Source of the DNA: Acidobacteriota bacterium
GTDB lineage: Bacteria; Acidobacteriota; Terriglobia; Acidiferrales; UBA7541
Assembly: GCA_003224075.1 (NCBI GenBank)
Contig: QHYF01000092.1
Coordinates: forward strand, 6,856 to 16,335
Reading direction: 5' to 3'
Length of the DNA: 9,480 bases
The position numbers and the translations under genes were made by a program. The notes below the pieces were generated by a model that did no database searches, had not been told where the DNA came from, and saw nothing but the letters and a program-made list of their open reading frames with translations. Of the stretch, positions 1 to 5,884 are shown piece by piece (positions within the stretch are counted from its first letter, which is position 1; each line of letters opens with the position of its first letter).

Positions 1-585
1 CACAACGCAATAGGAACACGCTTTGTCGCAGCCTTCGATGATGGTCAGGTAGGCGCGCCAGGGATTGTCGCGGCGCGTCATCTCAGTTTCGAACGTCTCG
101 TCGGTGTCGGTATCGAGGCCGGTGACGCGGTGATTCCCGGCCTCAAGTTCCGCCAACATTTCCGGAAGCTTGCGGTAACTTGCGGACCCGCAGACCAGGC
201 TGACCCACGGCGCGCGCTCAAAAATCTGTTCGCCTTCTTGCTGCGCGACGCAACCGAGCACCCCGATGACCTTCCCGTCGCTCTGCTTCGCGCGATATTC
301 ACCAAGCCGCGAAAAAACCTTCTGCGCCGCCTTTTCACGGATGCTGCAAGTGTTGTAGAGGATTAAGGAGGCTGCTTCCGGCGTCTCCACCTGGCGGTAG
401 CCCCGTGAAAGCAGAACGCCGGCGACCTTCTCCGAATCGTGATCATTCATCTGGCAGCCGAAGGTCTCCAGGAAGAACGCCTTTCCGGGCCCAGCCCCCA
501 GGGCAGAGACGCGATGGCCGTGATTGCGCAGTTCTGCATCGCGCAATTTCAAATCCTCAATTCGTACATGAAAAGGTTGCGTCAT
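1..585 (-). CDS. miaB: tRNA-2-methylthio-N6-dimethylallyladenosine synthase MiaB (5' part, cut by window edge)
   Basis: The minus strand is open from an ATG at 585-583 to the window edge, giving 195 codons without a stop. MiaB is a cytoplasmic radical-SAM enzyme that adds a methylthio group to i6A37 of tRNAs reading UNN codons. The fragment contains the N-terminal UPF0004 domain with its three cluster-binding cysteines: C44 in ETFGCQMN, C80 in YNTCSIREKA and C112 in GVLGCVAQQ. It then reaches the start of the radical-SAM domain, IIEGCDKACSYCVV, with the CxxxCxxC triad at C186, C190 and C193. The NTCSIREKAAQKVFSRLG stretch favours MiaB over MtaB or RimO. About 36 residues precede the first family-conserved segment, longer than in E. 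coli MiaB; only ATG 585 or two TTG codons just inside it could start the protein, so the extension looks real. No clear Shine-Dalgarno precedes the ATG. The rest of the radical-SAM domain and the TRAM domain lie outside the window. Confidence 0.96.
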   Translation of the reverse strand, partial: MTQPFHVRIEDLKLRDAELRNHGHRVSALGAGPGKAFFLETFGCQMNDHDSEKVAGVLLSRGYRQVETPEAASLILYNTCSIREKAAQKVFSRLGEYRAKQSDGKVIGVLGCVAQQEGEQIFERAPWVSLVCGSASYRKLPEMLAELEAGNHRVTGLDTDTDETFETEMTRRDNPWRAYLTIIEGCDKACSYCVV

Positions 586-598
586 CGCAGACAACTTG

Positions 599-604
599 AT
601 TCTA
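599..604 (-). promoter_or_regulatory. candidate -10 element for miaB
   Basis: On the minus strand the hexamer TAGAAT (5 of 6 matches to TATAAT) lies 13 bases before the miaB ATG. Transcription from it would start near position 592 and leave a leader of only about 7 bases, which fits the absence of a Shine-Dalgarno. No convincing -35 is seen 16-18 bases upstream. This is pattern matching only. Confidence 0.3.
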
Positions 605-639
605 CCATAGCTGTTCAGCCGCAAAGACTTGCGATGGTA
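603..639. repeat. nested inverted repeats in the miaB/chrB divergent region
   Basis: The outer arms TACCAT (603-608) and ATGGTA (634-639) are perfect complements. Between them lie two smaller dyads: GCTG-tt-CAGC (610-619) and CGCAA-agac-TTGCG (620-633). On paper this folds as a three-way junction, or serves as adjacent operator half-sites. A competing pairing exists, GCAAAG (621-626) with CTTTGC (647-652). No known regulator site is recognised. Confidence 0.45.
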
Positions 640-659
640 TCCGGGGCTTTGCATGTTGG

Positions 660-688
660 TTGATTTTCCTTTGCTGTTTCTATATCTT
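660..688 (+). promoter_or_regulatory. candidate promoter for the chrB-chrA cluster
   Basis: TTGATT at 660-665 (4 of 6 to TTGACA) and TATCTT at 683-688 (4 of 6 to TATAAT) are spaced by 17 bases. Transcription would start near 695, almost at the chrB ATG (698), implying a leaderless or nearly leaderless mRNA. No Shine-Dalgarno is seen before that ATG, which is consistent. The match is moderate and untested. Confidence 0.3.
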
Positions 689-697
689 ATCGATGTA

Positions 698-1636
698 ATG
701 GCTATAACAATCAAGGGTGCTGAGCTTCCCCCTTGGCTTCTCTTGGTGTTCAGTCTGCCGACCCGGCGCGCGAGTCAGCGTGTAGAGGTTTGGCGGAAGT
801 TGCAGCGCCTTGGCTGCGTCTCTCTCGGAAACTCTGGATACTTACTCCCCAACGATTCATCCAATCGCGAGCGCTTCGAGTGGCTGGCCACGGCTATACG
901 AAGCTACGGCGGCAATGCATCGGTCGTGGAAGTTCAGTCCATTGACAATTTCTCCGGGTCACAGATTGTTGAGCGCTTCGTCAAGGCGCGTACACTGGAC
1001 TATCAGGAGCTGCTGCGCGAGCTCCGCCGGTTCAGCTCCGTGCCACTCGCTAAACGGTCGGCTGCCCGTATCGGGCGGCTTCGCCAACGCTTCCAGGAAG
1101 TCTTGCCGATTGACTTCTTTCACAGTCCACTGCGCGAGCGCGTACAAGAACTCCTGCAACACTTGCAGAACGACGGCAAGTCTTCTCCGGCTTCCCTAGA
1201 CACCGGAGGGGTCGCGCACAAGAACTATCGCGGGCGCGTCTGGATTACACGGCCACGGCCTGGAGTCGACCGCGTAACCTCCGCGTGGCTCATCCGCCGC
1301 TTCATCGATCCCAAATCGCGTTTCCTATTTGCAGTGAAGAATCAACTGCCGCGAAATGCCGTTCCCTACGATATGTACCAGGGTGGCTTTGGCCACCGCG
1401 GCGGTGACTGTACCTTCGAAACCTTGCAAAAGGCCTTTCGCATTCGAGACCGCAAGGTCGATGTCATGGCACAGATTGTCCATGACGCGGACCTCAGCGA
1501 TCAGAAGTTTGGACGAGCCGAAGGAGTGGGGATCGACGAAGTGCTTAAAGGCTGGGCCCGGATGGGGTTGCCCGACCAGGAAATTCTGGAACGCGGTATC
1601 CAACTGGCTCAGGGCCTCTACTCTTCACTTCACTGA
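698..1636 (+). CDS. chrB: ChrB-like chromate resistance protein
   Basis: This 312-residue protein has the two-part ChrB layout. The N-terminal ChrB_N region (about 12-110) begins with PPWLLLVFSLPTRRASQRVEVWRKLQRLG. The C-terminal chromate-resistance domain (about 180-309) contains VWITRPRPGVDRVTSAWLIRRFID, FGHRGGDCTFETL (231-243) and IVHDADLSDQKFG. Characterised ChrB proteins are cytoplasmic and needed for chromate-induced expression of chrA; some have been viewed as regulators. There is no signal peptide when the start is placed at ATG 698. The reading frame stays open back to 629, but the extra 23 residues do not resemble the family and would precede the candidate promoter. The gene is first in a same-strand group ending in chrA, as expected for a chr operon. 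The next gene starts 39 bases on. Family membership is clear; the sensor role is inferred from the family. Confidence 0.9.
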   Translation: MAITIKGAELPPWLLLVFSLPTRRASQRVEVWRKLQRLGCVSLGNSGYLLPNDSSNRERFEWLATAIRSYGGNASVVEVQSIDNFSGSQIVERFVKARTLDYQELLRELRRFSSVPLAKRSAARIGRLRQRFQEVLPIDFFHSPLRERVQELLQHLQNDGKSSPASLDTGGVAHKNYRGRVWITRPRPGVDRVTSAWLIRRFIDPKSRFLFAVKNQLPRNAVPYDMYQGGFGHRGGDCTFETLQKAFRIRDRKVDVMAQIVHDADLSDQKFGRAEGVGIDEVLKGWARMGLPDQEILERGIQLAQGLYSSLH

Positions 1637-1675
1637 GTTCTCGGATTCGCAGTGTGTTTGCAAAGGAGAATAAAC

Positions 1676-2386
1676 ATGCGGAAAAGCATCCTCTCGGGTT
1701 TCGCTCTAACTGTTCTGGTCCTGACTATCTTGATTCTTCGCGCCGTTTTTTCGGAGGTCTCTGCAGCTCCCCTTGAAAAGTCAGCACCGCCGCAGGCTTC
1801 TGGAACGACGATCTCGTACAACTTTGACAAGGAGACTCCGGGTGGCATGCCGGCAAAATTCCGCGCCGCCCGCACCGGACAAGGCAGCGAGGGAAAATGG
1901 GCGGTGATGGCTGACCCGAGTGCACCGTCGAAGCCGAACGTCGTTGCACAAACCTCAATGGACAAGACCGACTACCGGTTCCCGCTTTTGATTTCCGATG
2001 AAGGCAGCTTCAAAGATCTTGAGCTGAGCGTGAAGTTCAAAGCTGTTGCGGGTGAGGTCGACCGCGCCGCGGGCCTGGTGTTCCGCCTGCAAGACGCCAA
2101 CAACTACTACATCGTCCGCGCAAATGCCTTGGAGGATAACTACCGGCTGTACCACGTTATTAAGGGGAGCCGGAGGCAATTCGCGGGTGCGAACTTCAAG
2201 GTCACTTCCGGAGAGTGGCACGAGATCAGGGTCGAGTGCATCGGCAACAAAATTATCTGCTACTACGACGGCCAGAAGAAGATCGAAGCGACGGACGACA
2301 CGTTCAAAGATGCGGGCAAGATCGGCCTTTGGACAAAGGCGGACTCGGTAACGTACTTCGATGACTTAGTAGTGAAAGCTAAGTGA
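1676..2386 (+). CDS. exported LamG / 3-keto-disaccharide-hydrolase-like (DUF1080) protein
   Basis: This is a 236-residue exported protein. The start is ATG 1676, set by AAGGAG at 1663-1668 with 7-base spacing. An N-terminal signal peptide (charged MRKS, hydrophobic core to about residue 25, likely cleavage after VSA at 30) sends it to the periplasm or beyond. The mature part looks like a concanavalin-A-like jelly roll of the DUF1080/LamG kind. Indicators are ISYNFDKETPGGMPAKF (46-62), LELSVKFKAVAGEVDRAAGLVFR (115-137), NNYYIVRANALEDNYRLY (142-159), GEWHEIRVECIGNKI and GKIGLWTKADSVTYFDDL. In this fold such segments build the beta-sheets that bind a sugar or another ligand. I see no definite catalytic residues, so a hydrolase activity should not be assumed. 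It lies between chrB and the DUF1259 gene, which suggests a role linked to chromate or oxyanion stress, but its partner is unknown. Confidence 0.85.
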   Translation: MRKSILSGFALTVLVLTILILRAVFSEVSAAPLEKSAPPQASGTTISYNFDKETPGGMPAKFRAARTGQGSEGKWAVMADPSAPSKPNVVAQTSMDKTDYRFPLLISDEGSFKDLELSVKFKAVAGEVDRAAGLVFRLQDANNYYIVRANALEDNYRLYHVIKGSRRQFAGANFKVTSGEWHEIRVECIGNKIICYYDGQKKIEATDDTFKDAGKIGLWTKADSVTYFDDLVVKAK

Positions 2387-2393
2387 TCGGAGC

Positions 2394-2454
2394 GGCTAAT
2401 ATAGCCACGGATTTTGTTCCGTGAGCGAGAAGGATCGGGGCCAGCAACGGCCTC
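2394..2454 (+). other. three consecutive stem-loops in the leader of the DUF1259 gene
   Basis: The 91-base gap before the DUF1259 gene carries three short hairpins in a row. The first is GGCTA-ata-TAGCC (2394-2406). The second is CACGGA with TCCGTG around a 6-base loop (2406-2423). The third is GGGGCC with GGCCTC around agcaac (2437-2454, one G-U pair). The first two share base 2406. None is followed by a T run, so they are not classic terminators. The downstream Shine-Dalgarno (2463-2469) remains outside the stems. RNA stabilisation, processing or translational control are possible roles. Confidence 0.45.
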
Positions 2455-2477
2455 ATTGTTCGAAGGAGGAAATAGGA

Positions 2478-3392
2478 ATGAAGAGAGCAAGATTGAATTT
2501 CTGCTTTTACCTTGCGACCGGGGCCCTGGCCCTCATTTTCAGTTCGGTGGCGTTCGCTCAAGAGACACCGGCTGATTATCAAGCTGTCTTGAAGGAATTG
2601 GGCCGTGGAGGGGATTACAAGGCAAACGTCCTGAAGGTGAATGTGCCGCGGAACGATTTGCATATGGTCATCTCCGGCGTTGCGACTCCCACACCCTTTG
2701 GTTTCGGGGGTTGGGTGGCATTAACGAAAGGCAATGAAGACAATGATGTGATGATGGGCGACCTCGTGCTAGTGCAGGAAGAGGTCAACCCGGTCATGTC
2801 AGCGCTGCTCGAAAACGGTTTGGAGGTTACCGCCCTTCACAATCATTTCTTCTGGGATGAGCCCCGCGTCTTCTTCATGCACATACACGGCCACGGCAAG
2901 GCGCTCGATCTTGCCAAGCGCGTCAAGCCTGCGCTGGATCTCATCCCGCGGCCCCCGGCAACCTCTCCGGCAACCGCTCCCGCAGGGCCGGCGTTCAATC
3001 TGGTCGCCCTTGACAGCATCGTGGGCAGCAAGGGTGAAGCCCTCGGCTCCGTCTACAAATTCACCTTGGGTCGCGATGACCTTAATCTCAAAGAGCACGG
3101 AGCACCGATTAACGCTCGCATGGGATTGAATTCCTGGGCCGCCTTTGCGGGAAACGAGTCGGACGCGCAAATCGCCGGCGACATCGCGATGCGCGAAAGC
3201 GAAGTGAACGCAGTCCTCAAAGCGCTTCGCTCTCACAAGCTGAACGTGGTCGCCATTCACCACCACATGCTGGCAACGCAGCCCGTTGTCATTTTTCTCC
3301 ACTACTGGGGGCGGGGTAATCCCGAAGACCTTGCTGCCGGCTTCCGCGCCGCCCTAGGTCAGCTTGGAGAAGCCAAATCTCCAAGCAAATGA
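2478..3392 (+). CDS. exported duplicated DUF1259 (LppY/LpqO-type) protein
   Basis: This 304-residue protein has a signal peptide (MKRARLN, hydrophobic stretch, cleavage after VAFA at 27) and two DUF1259 units in tandem. The start is ATG 2478, fixed by AAGGAGG at 2463-2469 with 8-base spacing. Unit 1 spans about 33-156 and unit 2 about 173-297. They share the layout GGDYKANVLKVNVPRNDL / GSVYKFTLGRDDL, then GGWVALT / NSWAAFA, then MMGDLVLVQEEVNPVMSAL / IAGDIAMRESEVNAVLKAL. Each unit ends with a His motif: ALHNHFFWDEPRVFFMHIHGHG in unit 1 (H121, H123, H135, H137, H139) and AIHHHMLATQPVVIFLHYWGRG in unit 2 (H261-H263, H275). A Pro/Ala-rich linker joins them. The family has no established biochemical function; the His clusters suggest metal or anion binding in the periplasm, which is inference. 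It sits directly before chrA, only 12 bases from the proposed chrA start. Confidence 0.9.
   Translation: MKRARLNFCFYLATGALALIFSSVAFAQETPADYQAVLKELGRGGDYKANVLKVNVPRNDLHMVISGVATPTPFGFGGWVALTKGNEDNDVMMGDLVLVQEEVNPVMSALLENGLEVTALHNHFFWDEPRVFFMHIHGHGKALDLAKRVKPALDLIPRPPATSPATAPAGPAFNLVALDSIVGSKGEALGSVYKFTLGRDDLNLKEHGAPINARMGLNSWAAFAGNESDAQIAGDIAMRESEVNAVLKALRSHKLNVVAIHHHMLATQPVVIFLHYWGRGNPEDLAAGFRAALGQLGEAKSPSK
3362..3386 (+). other. perfect 9-bp hairpin at the DUF1259/chrA junction
   Basis: GCTTGGAGA (3362-3370) pairs perfectly with TCTCCAAGC (3378-3386) around the 7-base loop agccaaa. The hairpin lies inside the last codons of the DUF1259 gene, ending 3 bases before its TGA stop and 18 bases before the TTG proposed for chrA. 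No T run follows, so it is not an obvious terminator. Translational coupling or an mRNA processing or stability point are the likeliest roles. Confidence 0.55.
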
Positions 3393-3404
3393 GCCGACAA
3401 CAAG

Positions 3405-4592
3405 TTGACACCGCAATACGAGTCTGAGATTGAAACCACTCTCGCGGCGAGCTCGAAGGGCACGCTTCGGCAATTCGTCTTCTACTTTCTGCGGTTGGGC
3501 ACGTTTGGCTTTGGCGGGCCTATCGCGCTCGCTGCCCGGATGCAAAAGGACCTTGTCGAAGAACTCGGCTGGATCTCGCAAGAGGACTACACCGAGGGCC
3601 TGGCGTTTTCTCAGCTATCGCCAGGTCCGCTCGCCGCGCAGCTCGCCATGTATCTCGGCTGGGTGCGCTTCGCAAATTTGGGCGCAACCTTGACGGGGAC
3701 ATTCTTCATTTTGCCGTCATTCCTCATGGTTTTGGGAATTGCCGCCCTTTATCTCCACTATGGAAGCCTGTCATCGATTCAATCGATCTTTTACGGAGTA
3801 GGCTCGGCAGTCGTCGCTATCCTTGTCCGCAGCGCTTACAAACTGACTCGAACAACCTTGAAAACTGACTCCCTGCTTTGGGTTCTGTTCACGGTAAGTG
3901 CCGTCGCCACGGCCTGGACGAAGTCGGAAATCATCTGGTTATTTGTGCTTTGCGCTATCGTCTCTATGATTGTCAAAACGCGGTTGCGGTCCGCCATAAC
4001 TGCAGTGCTTCCCGCCGGCCTGGTTTGGCTCACCACTGGAATCCATGGCCCTGCAGGCCTGAACACCGGTTTGGGACTGTTTACTTTTTTCCTCAAGGCC
4101 GGAGCCTTTGTCTTCGGCAGCGGCCTTGCCATCGTGCCGTTCCTCTACGGCGGACTTGTAGTGCAGTCACACTGGCTGACGGAACGTCAATTCTTGGACG
4201 CCGTGGCTGTCGCCATGATTACTCCCGGGCCCGTCGTTATCACCGCTGGGTTTATCGGCTATCTGGTTGCTGGGCCCGTGGGCGCCGTGCTCGCTGCGTT
4301 AGCGGTTTTTGCTCCGCCCTATTTCATTGTTTTGATCGCCGCCCCGCTTTATCGCCGCTTCACCAAGAATCTCTACGTGAACGCATTTGTGAAGGGTGTG
4401 ACCGCCGCGGCGATTGGTGCGATCACGGGCGCGGTCTTCATCCTGGCCTCGCGCACATTGGTCGATAGAAATTCCATCCTAATCGCCGGCGCATCGCTCG
4501 GAATTCTTTCACTGACCAAAAAGATTCCCGAGCCGGTCTTGATCCTGCTTGCCGGTCTTGTGGGGTTCGTCCTTCTGCGCGCTACACATTAA
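3405..4592 (+). CDS. chrA: ChrA chromate transporter, two-domain form
   Basis: This 395-residue integral membrane protein belongs to the CHR family, which exports chromate from the cytoplasm. It contains two homologous halves, the long-chain form. The first (about 22-190) has FGFGGP (34-39) and QLSPGPLAAQLAMYLG (70-85). The second (about 223-392) has FVFGSG (235-240) and MITPGPVVITAGFIGYL (271-287). Length is normal for two-domain ChrA. Hydrophobic segments repeat along both halves. The start is uncertain: the only candidate near the expected N-terminus is TTG 3405, with no Shine-Dalgarno. An in-frame TGA at 3390-3392 (the stop of the DUF1259 gene) rules out an earlier one. An ATG overlapping that stop (3389, ATGA) is in another frame and closes after 12 codons. 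Translation probably depends on ribosomes arriving from the upstream gene. A few members of this family may move sulfate or other oxyanions, so the substrate is inferred from the neighbouring chrB. Confidence 0.93.
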   Translation: MTPQYESEIETTLAASSKGTLRQFVFYFLRLGTFGFGGPIALAARMQKDLVEELGWISQEDYTEGLAFSQLSPGPLAAQLAMYLGWVRFANLGATLTGTFFILPSFLMVLGIAALYLHYGSLSSIQSIFYGVGSAVVAILVRSAYKLTRTTLKTDSLLWVLFTVSAVATAWTKSEIIWLFVLCAIVSMIVKTRLRSAITAVLPAGLVWLTTGIHGPAGLNTGLGLFTFFLKAGAFVFGSGLAIVPFLYGGLVVQSHWLTERQFLDAVAVAMITPGPVVITAGFIGYLVAGPVGAVLAALAVFAPPYFIVLIAAPLYRRFTKNLYVNAFVKGVTAAAIGAITGAVFILASRTLVDRNSILIAGASLGILSLTKKIPEPVLILLAGLVGFVLLRATH

Positions 4593-4603
4593 CCGCAAGA
4601 AGT

Positions 4604-4640
4604 TCGGGCGATTGCCCCTTGCCCGATAAGCAGCAATTTT
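4604..4640 (+). terminator. weak candidate terminator after chrA
   Basis: TCGGGC (4604-4609) pairs with GCCCGA (4621-4626) around an 11-base loop; an alternative GGGC-gatt-GCCC stem overlaps it. A short TTTT run at 4637-4640 follows only after 10 bases, so the element is not a textbook intrinsic terminator. Its position, 12 bases after the chrA stop and before the Tol-Pal cluster, makes a boundary role plausible. Confidence 0.3.
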
Positions 4641-4662
4641 AGAAACATCCGCATCCAATTGG

Positions 4663-4691
4663 TTGCGTGCTCTGGATGCGTGTGTTACGTT
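4663..4691 (+). promoter_or_regulatory. candidate promoter for the Tol-Pal cluster
   Basis: TTGCGT (4663-4668) and TACGTT (4686-4691) are 17 bases apart, and TG at 4683-4684 forms an extended -10 (TGnTACGTT). The hexamers match consensus only modestly (3 of 6 each). If real, transcription begins near 4698, downstream of the GTG and ATG codons otherwise available for TolQ. Confidence 0.25.
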
Positions 4692-5419
4692 TCTTACGCC
4701 CAGAAAAATTTGTCTTCGCTGAGGAGTACGTCATTTTTCTGTTCACAACGATTTTTCAGGCTGATCTCGGCGGCATCCTTACACAAACTGGTTGGGTGGC
4801 GCGCGGCGTTCTTCTGGTTCTGCTTCTTTTTTCCATCATCTCCTGGGCCATGATCCTTCAAAAACTGGGGATGTTTGGGCGCATCCGGCGTCAGAGCGAC
4901 CAATTTCTCCGCCTTTTCCGGGCAACCCGCGGAGTGGCCAATCCACAGGCGCTGGCTTCGGCGGGTTCACCCTTCGCCTCGGTGTACACGGCGGGTTATC
5001 GCGAACTGCAGAGCCAGGTGGGGGGCGTCTCGAGCAATCCGCATCCGCCCAAACTGAAAAGCTTGCAGGCCGTGACCGTGAGCATGCAACTCGCTTCTGC
5101 CGACGAGGTGCGCCGCGTCGAAAAAGGCATGTCTTGGCTGGCTACCACCGGGTCGGTAACGCCATTCATCGGTCTCTTTGGAACTGTGTGGGGGATTATC
5201 GATGCGTTCGCGGGTCTTGGCAGCGCCGGAGCCGCCAGCCTTCGCGCCGTGGCGCCCGGAATCGCGGAGGCCCTTGTGACCACCGCGGCGGGCCTTGCTG
5301 CGGCGATTCCGGCGGTTATCTTCTACAATCAATTTTTGCAGAATGTTCGGGATCTCGCGCAGAGGCTCGACACCTTTACGCTGGAAGTAACCGCGCAGGT
5401 CGAGAAGATGTTTAATTAG
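4667..5419 (+). CDS. tolQ: TolQ, proton-channel subunit of the Tol-Pal system
   Basis: TolQ is an inner-membrane protein of the MotA/TolQ/ExbB family that with TolR uses the proton motive force to energise TolA. Up to 250 residues are encoded. Three membrane segments are visible: about 43-65 (ARGVLLVLLLFSIISWAMIL), 157-181 (WLATTGSVTPFIGLFGTVWG) and 195-224 (VAPGIAEALVTTAAGLAAAI). The latter two match TolQ signatures closely. The N-terminus is uncertain. The frame offers GTG 4667, ATG 4676 and GTG 4682, none with a Shine-Dalgarno, and these add roughly 20-30 residues compared with E. coli TolQ. The only good ribosome site, GAGGAG at 4721-4726, precedes an in-frame ATT at 4733, which would give a normal-length N-terminus. 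I list the longest conventional form. The gene opens the Tol-Pal cluster; tolR follows after 43 GC-rich bases. Confidence 0.92.
   Translation: MLWMRVLRFLRPEKFVFAEEYVIFLFTTIFQADLGGILTQTGWVARGVLLVLLLFSIISWAMILQKLGMFGRIRRQSDQFLRLFRATRGVANPQALASAGSPFASVYTAGYRELQSQVGGVSSNPHPPKLKSLQAVTVSMQLASADEVRRVEKGMSWLATTGSVTPFIGLFGTVWGIIDAFAGLGSAGAASLRAVAPGIAEALVTTAAGLAAAIPAVIFYNQFLQNVRDLAQRLDTFTLEVTAQVEKMFN
4721..4726 (+). promoter_or_regulatory. Shine-Dalgarno that may set an ATT start for tolQ
   Basis: GAGGAG lies 6 bases before ATT 4733, which is in frame with tolQ; the next near-cognate codon is CTG 4739. No ATG, GTG or TTG lies in frame between 4685 and the first membrane segment. It also encodes Glu-Glu in the longer reading, so the match may be coincidental. 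Confidence 0.35.
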
Positions 5420-5462
5420 CGGCGCGCCCGTCCGGCCCGGCCGCATCTAAAGAATCAGGAAG

Positions 5463-5882
5463 ATGCCGCAACTCTCCAAATCCACGCAGACTTCGCTCTC
5501 CGAGATCAACATGGTCCCGTTCGTGGACGTGGTTCTCGTGTTGCTTATCATTTTCATGATCACCGCGCCAATCCTGCAGTCGGGTATCGAAGTGGACGTC
5601 CCGAAGACGCGCACGGTGAAGGATATCAACCAGGATCGTCTCGTGGTCACCCTGGACAAGGCCCAACGCATTTACCTTGGCAATGATCCCGTCAATATTC
5701 ACCAGCTTGGCGCTAGAATTCACGCGCAACTGAAAAGCACTCAGCGAAGCGTGTTCTTGAGGTGCGATGAGACGGTGCCCTTTGGGAGTTTCGCCGCTGT
5801 CATTGATGCGTTGCGCCAATCCGGCATCAACAACATCAGCATTGTCACGGAGCCCATCACCGAGCGTGCGCGGACACAGTAG
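5463..5882 (+). CDS. tolR: TolR / ExbD-family protein
   Basis: This 139-residue protein belongs to the ExbD/TolR family, the partner of TolQ in the proton-driven motor. A short cytoplasmic N-terminus (SLSEINMVPFVDV) leads into one membrane helix at about 18-38. It carries the conserved aspartate D22, equivalent to the proton-carrying Asp of TolR. A periplasmic domain of about 100 residues follows (GIEVDVPKTRTV, then LVVTLDKAQRIYLGNDPVNI, then VFLRCDETVPFGSFAAVIDALRQSGINNISIVTEP). The start is ATG 5463, because an in-frame TAA at 5448-5450 excludes earlier ones; AGGA at 5457-5460 is unusually close to the ATG. The downstream tonB/tolA gene begins 2 bases after the stop, so the two are surely co-transcribed. 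TolR rather than ExbD is chosen because of the Tol-Pal neighbours. Confidence 0.93.
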   Translation: MPQLSKSTQTSLSEINMVPFVDVVLVLLIIFMITAPILQSGIEVDVPKTRTVKDINQDRLVVTLDKAQRIYLGNDPVNIHQLGARIHAQLKSTQRSVFLRCDETVPFGSFAAVIDALRQSGINNISIVTEPITERARTQ

Positions 5883-5884
5883 AA

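Noticed and set aside
130..663. Several short plus-strand frames at the left end
   Set aside because: All but the tail end lie antisense to miaB, whose cysteine motifs are unambiguous.
629..697. A 23-residue N-terminal extension of the ChrB-like protein
   Set aside because: The extra residues do not fit the family, overlap the candidate promoter, and GTG/ATG codons there lack ribosome sites; ATG 698 gives the normal length.
2799..3302. A 167-codon minus-strand frame opposite the DUF1259 gene
   Set aside because: It is a shadow of the plus-strand gene, which has a signal peptide, Shine-Dalgarno and family motifs.
5419..5444. GCGGC/GCCGC dyad between tolQ and tolR
   Set aside because: Five pairs in a very GC-rich 43-base gap; expected by chance, and tolQ-tolR co-expression argues against a terminator.
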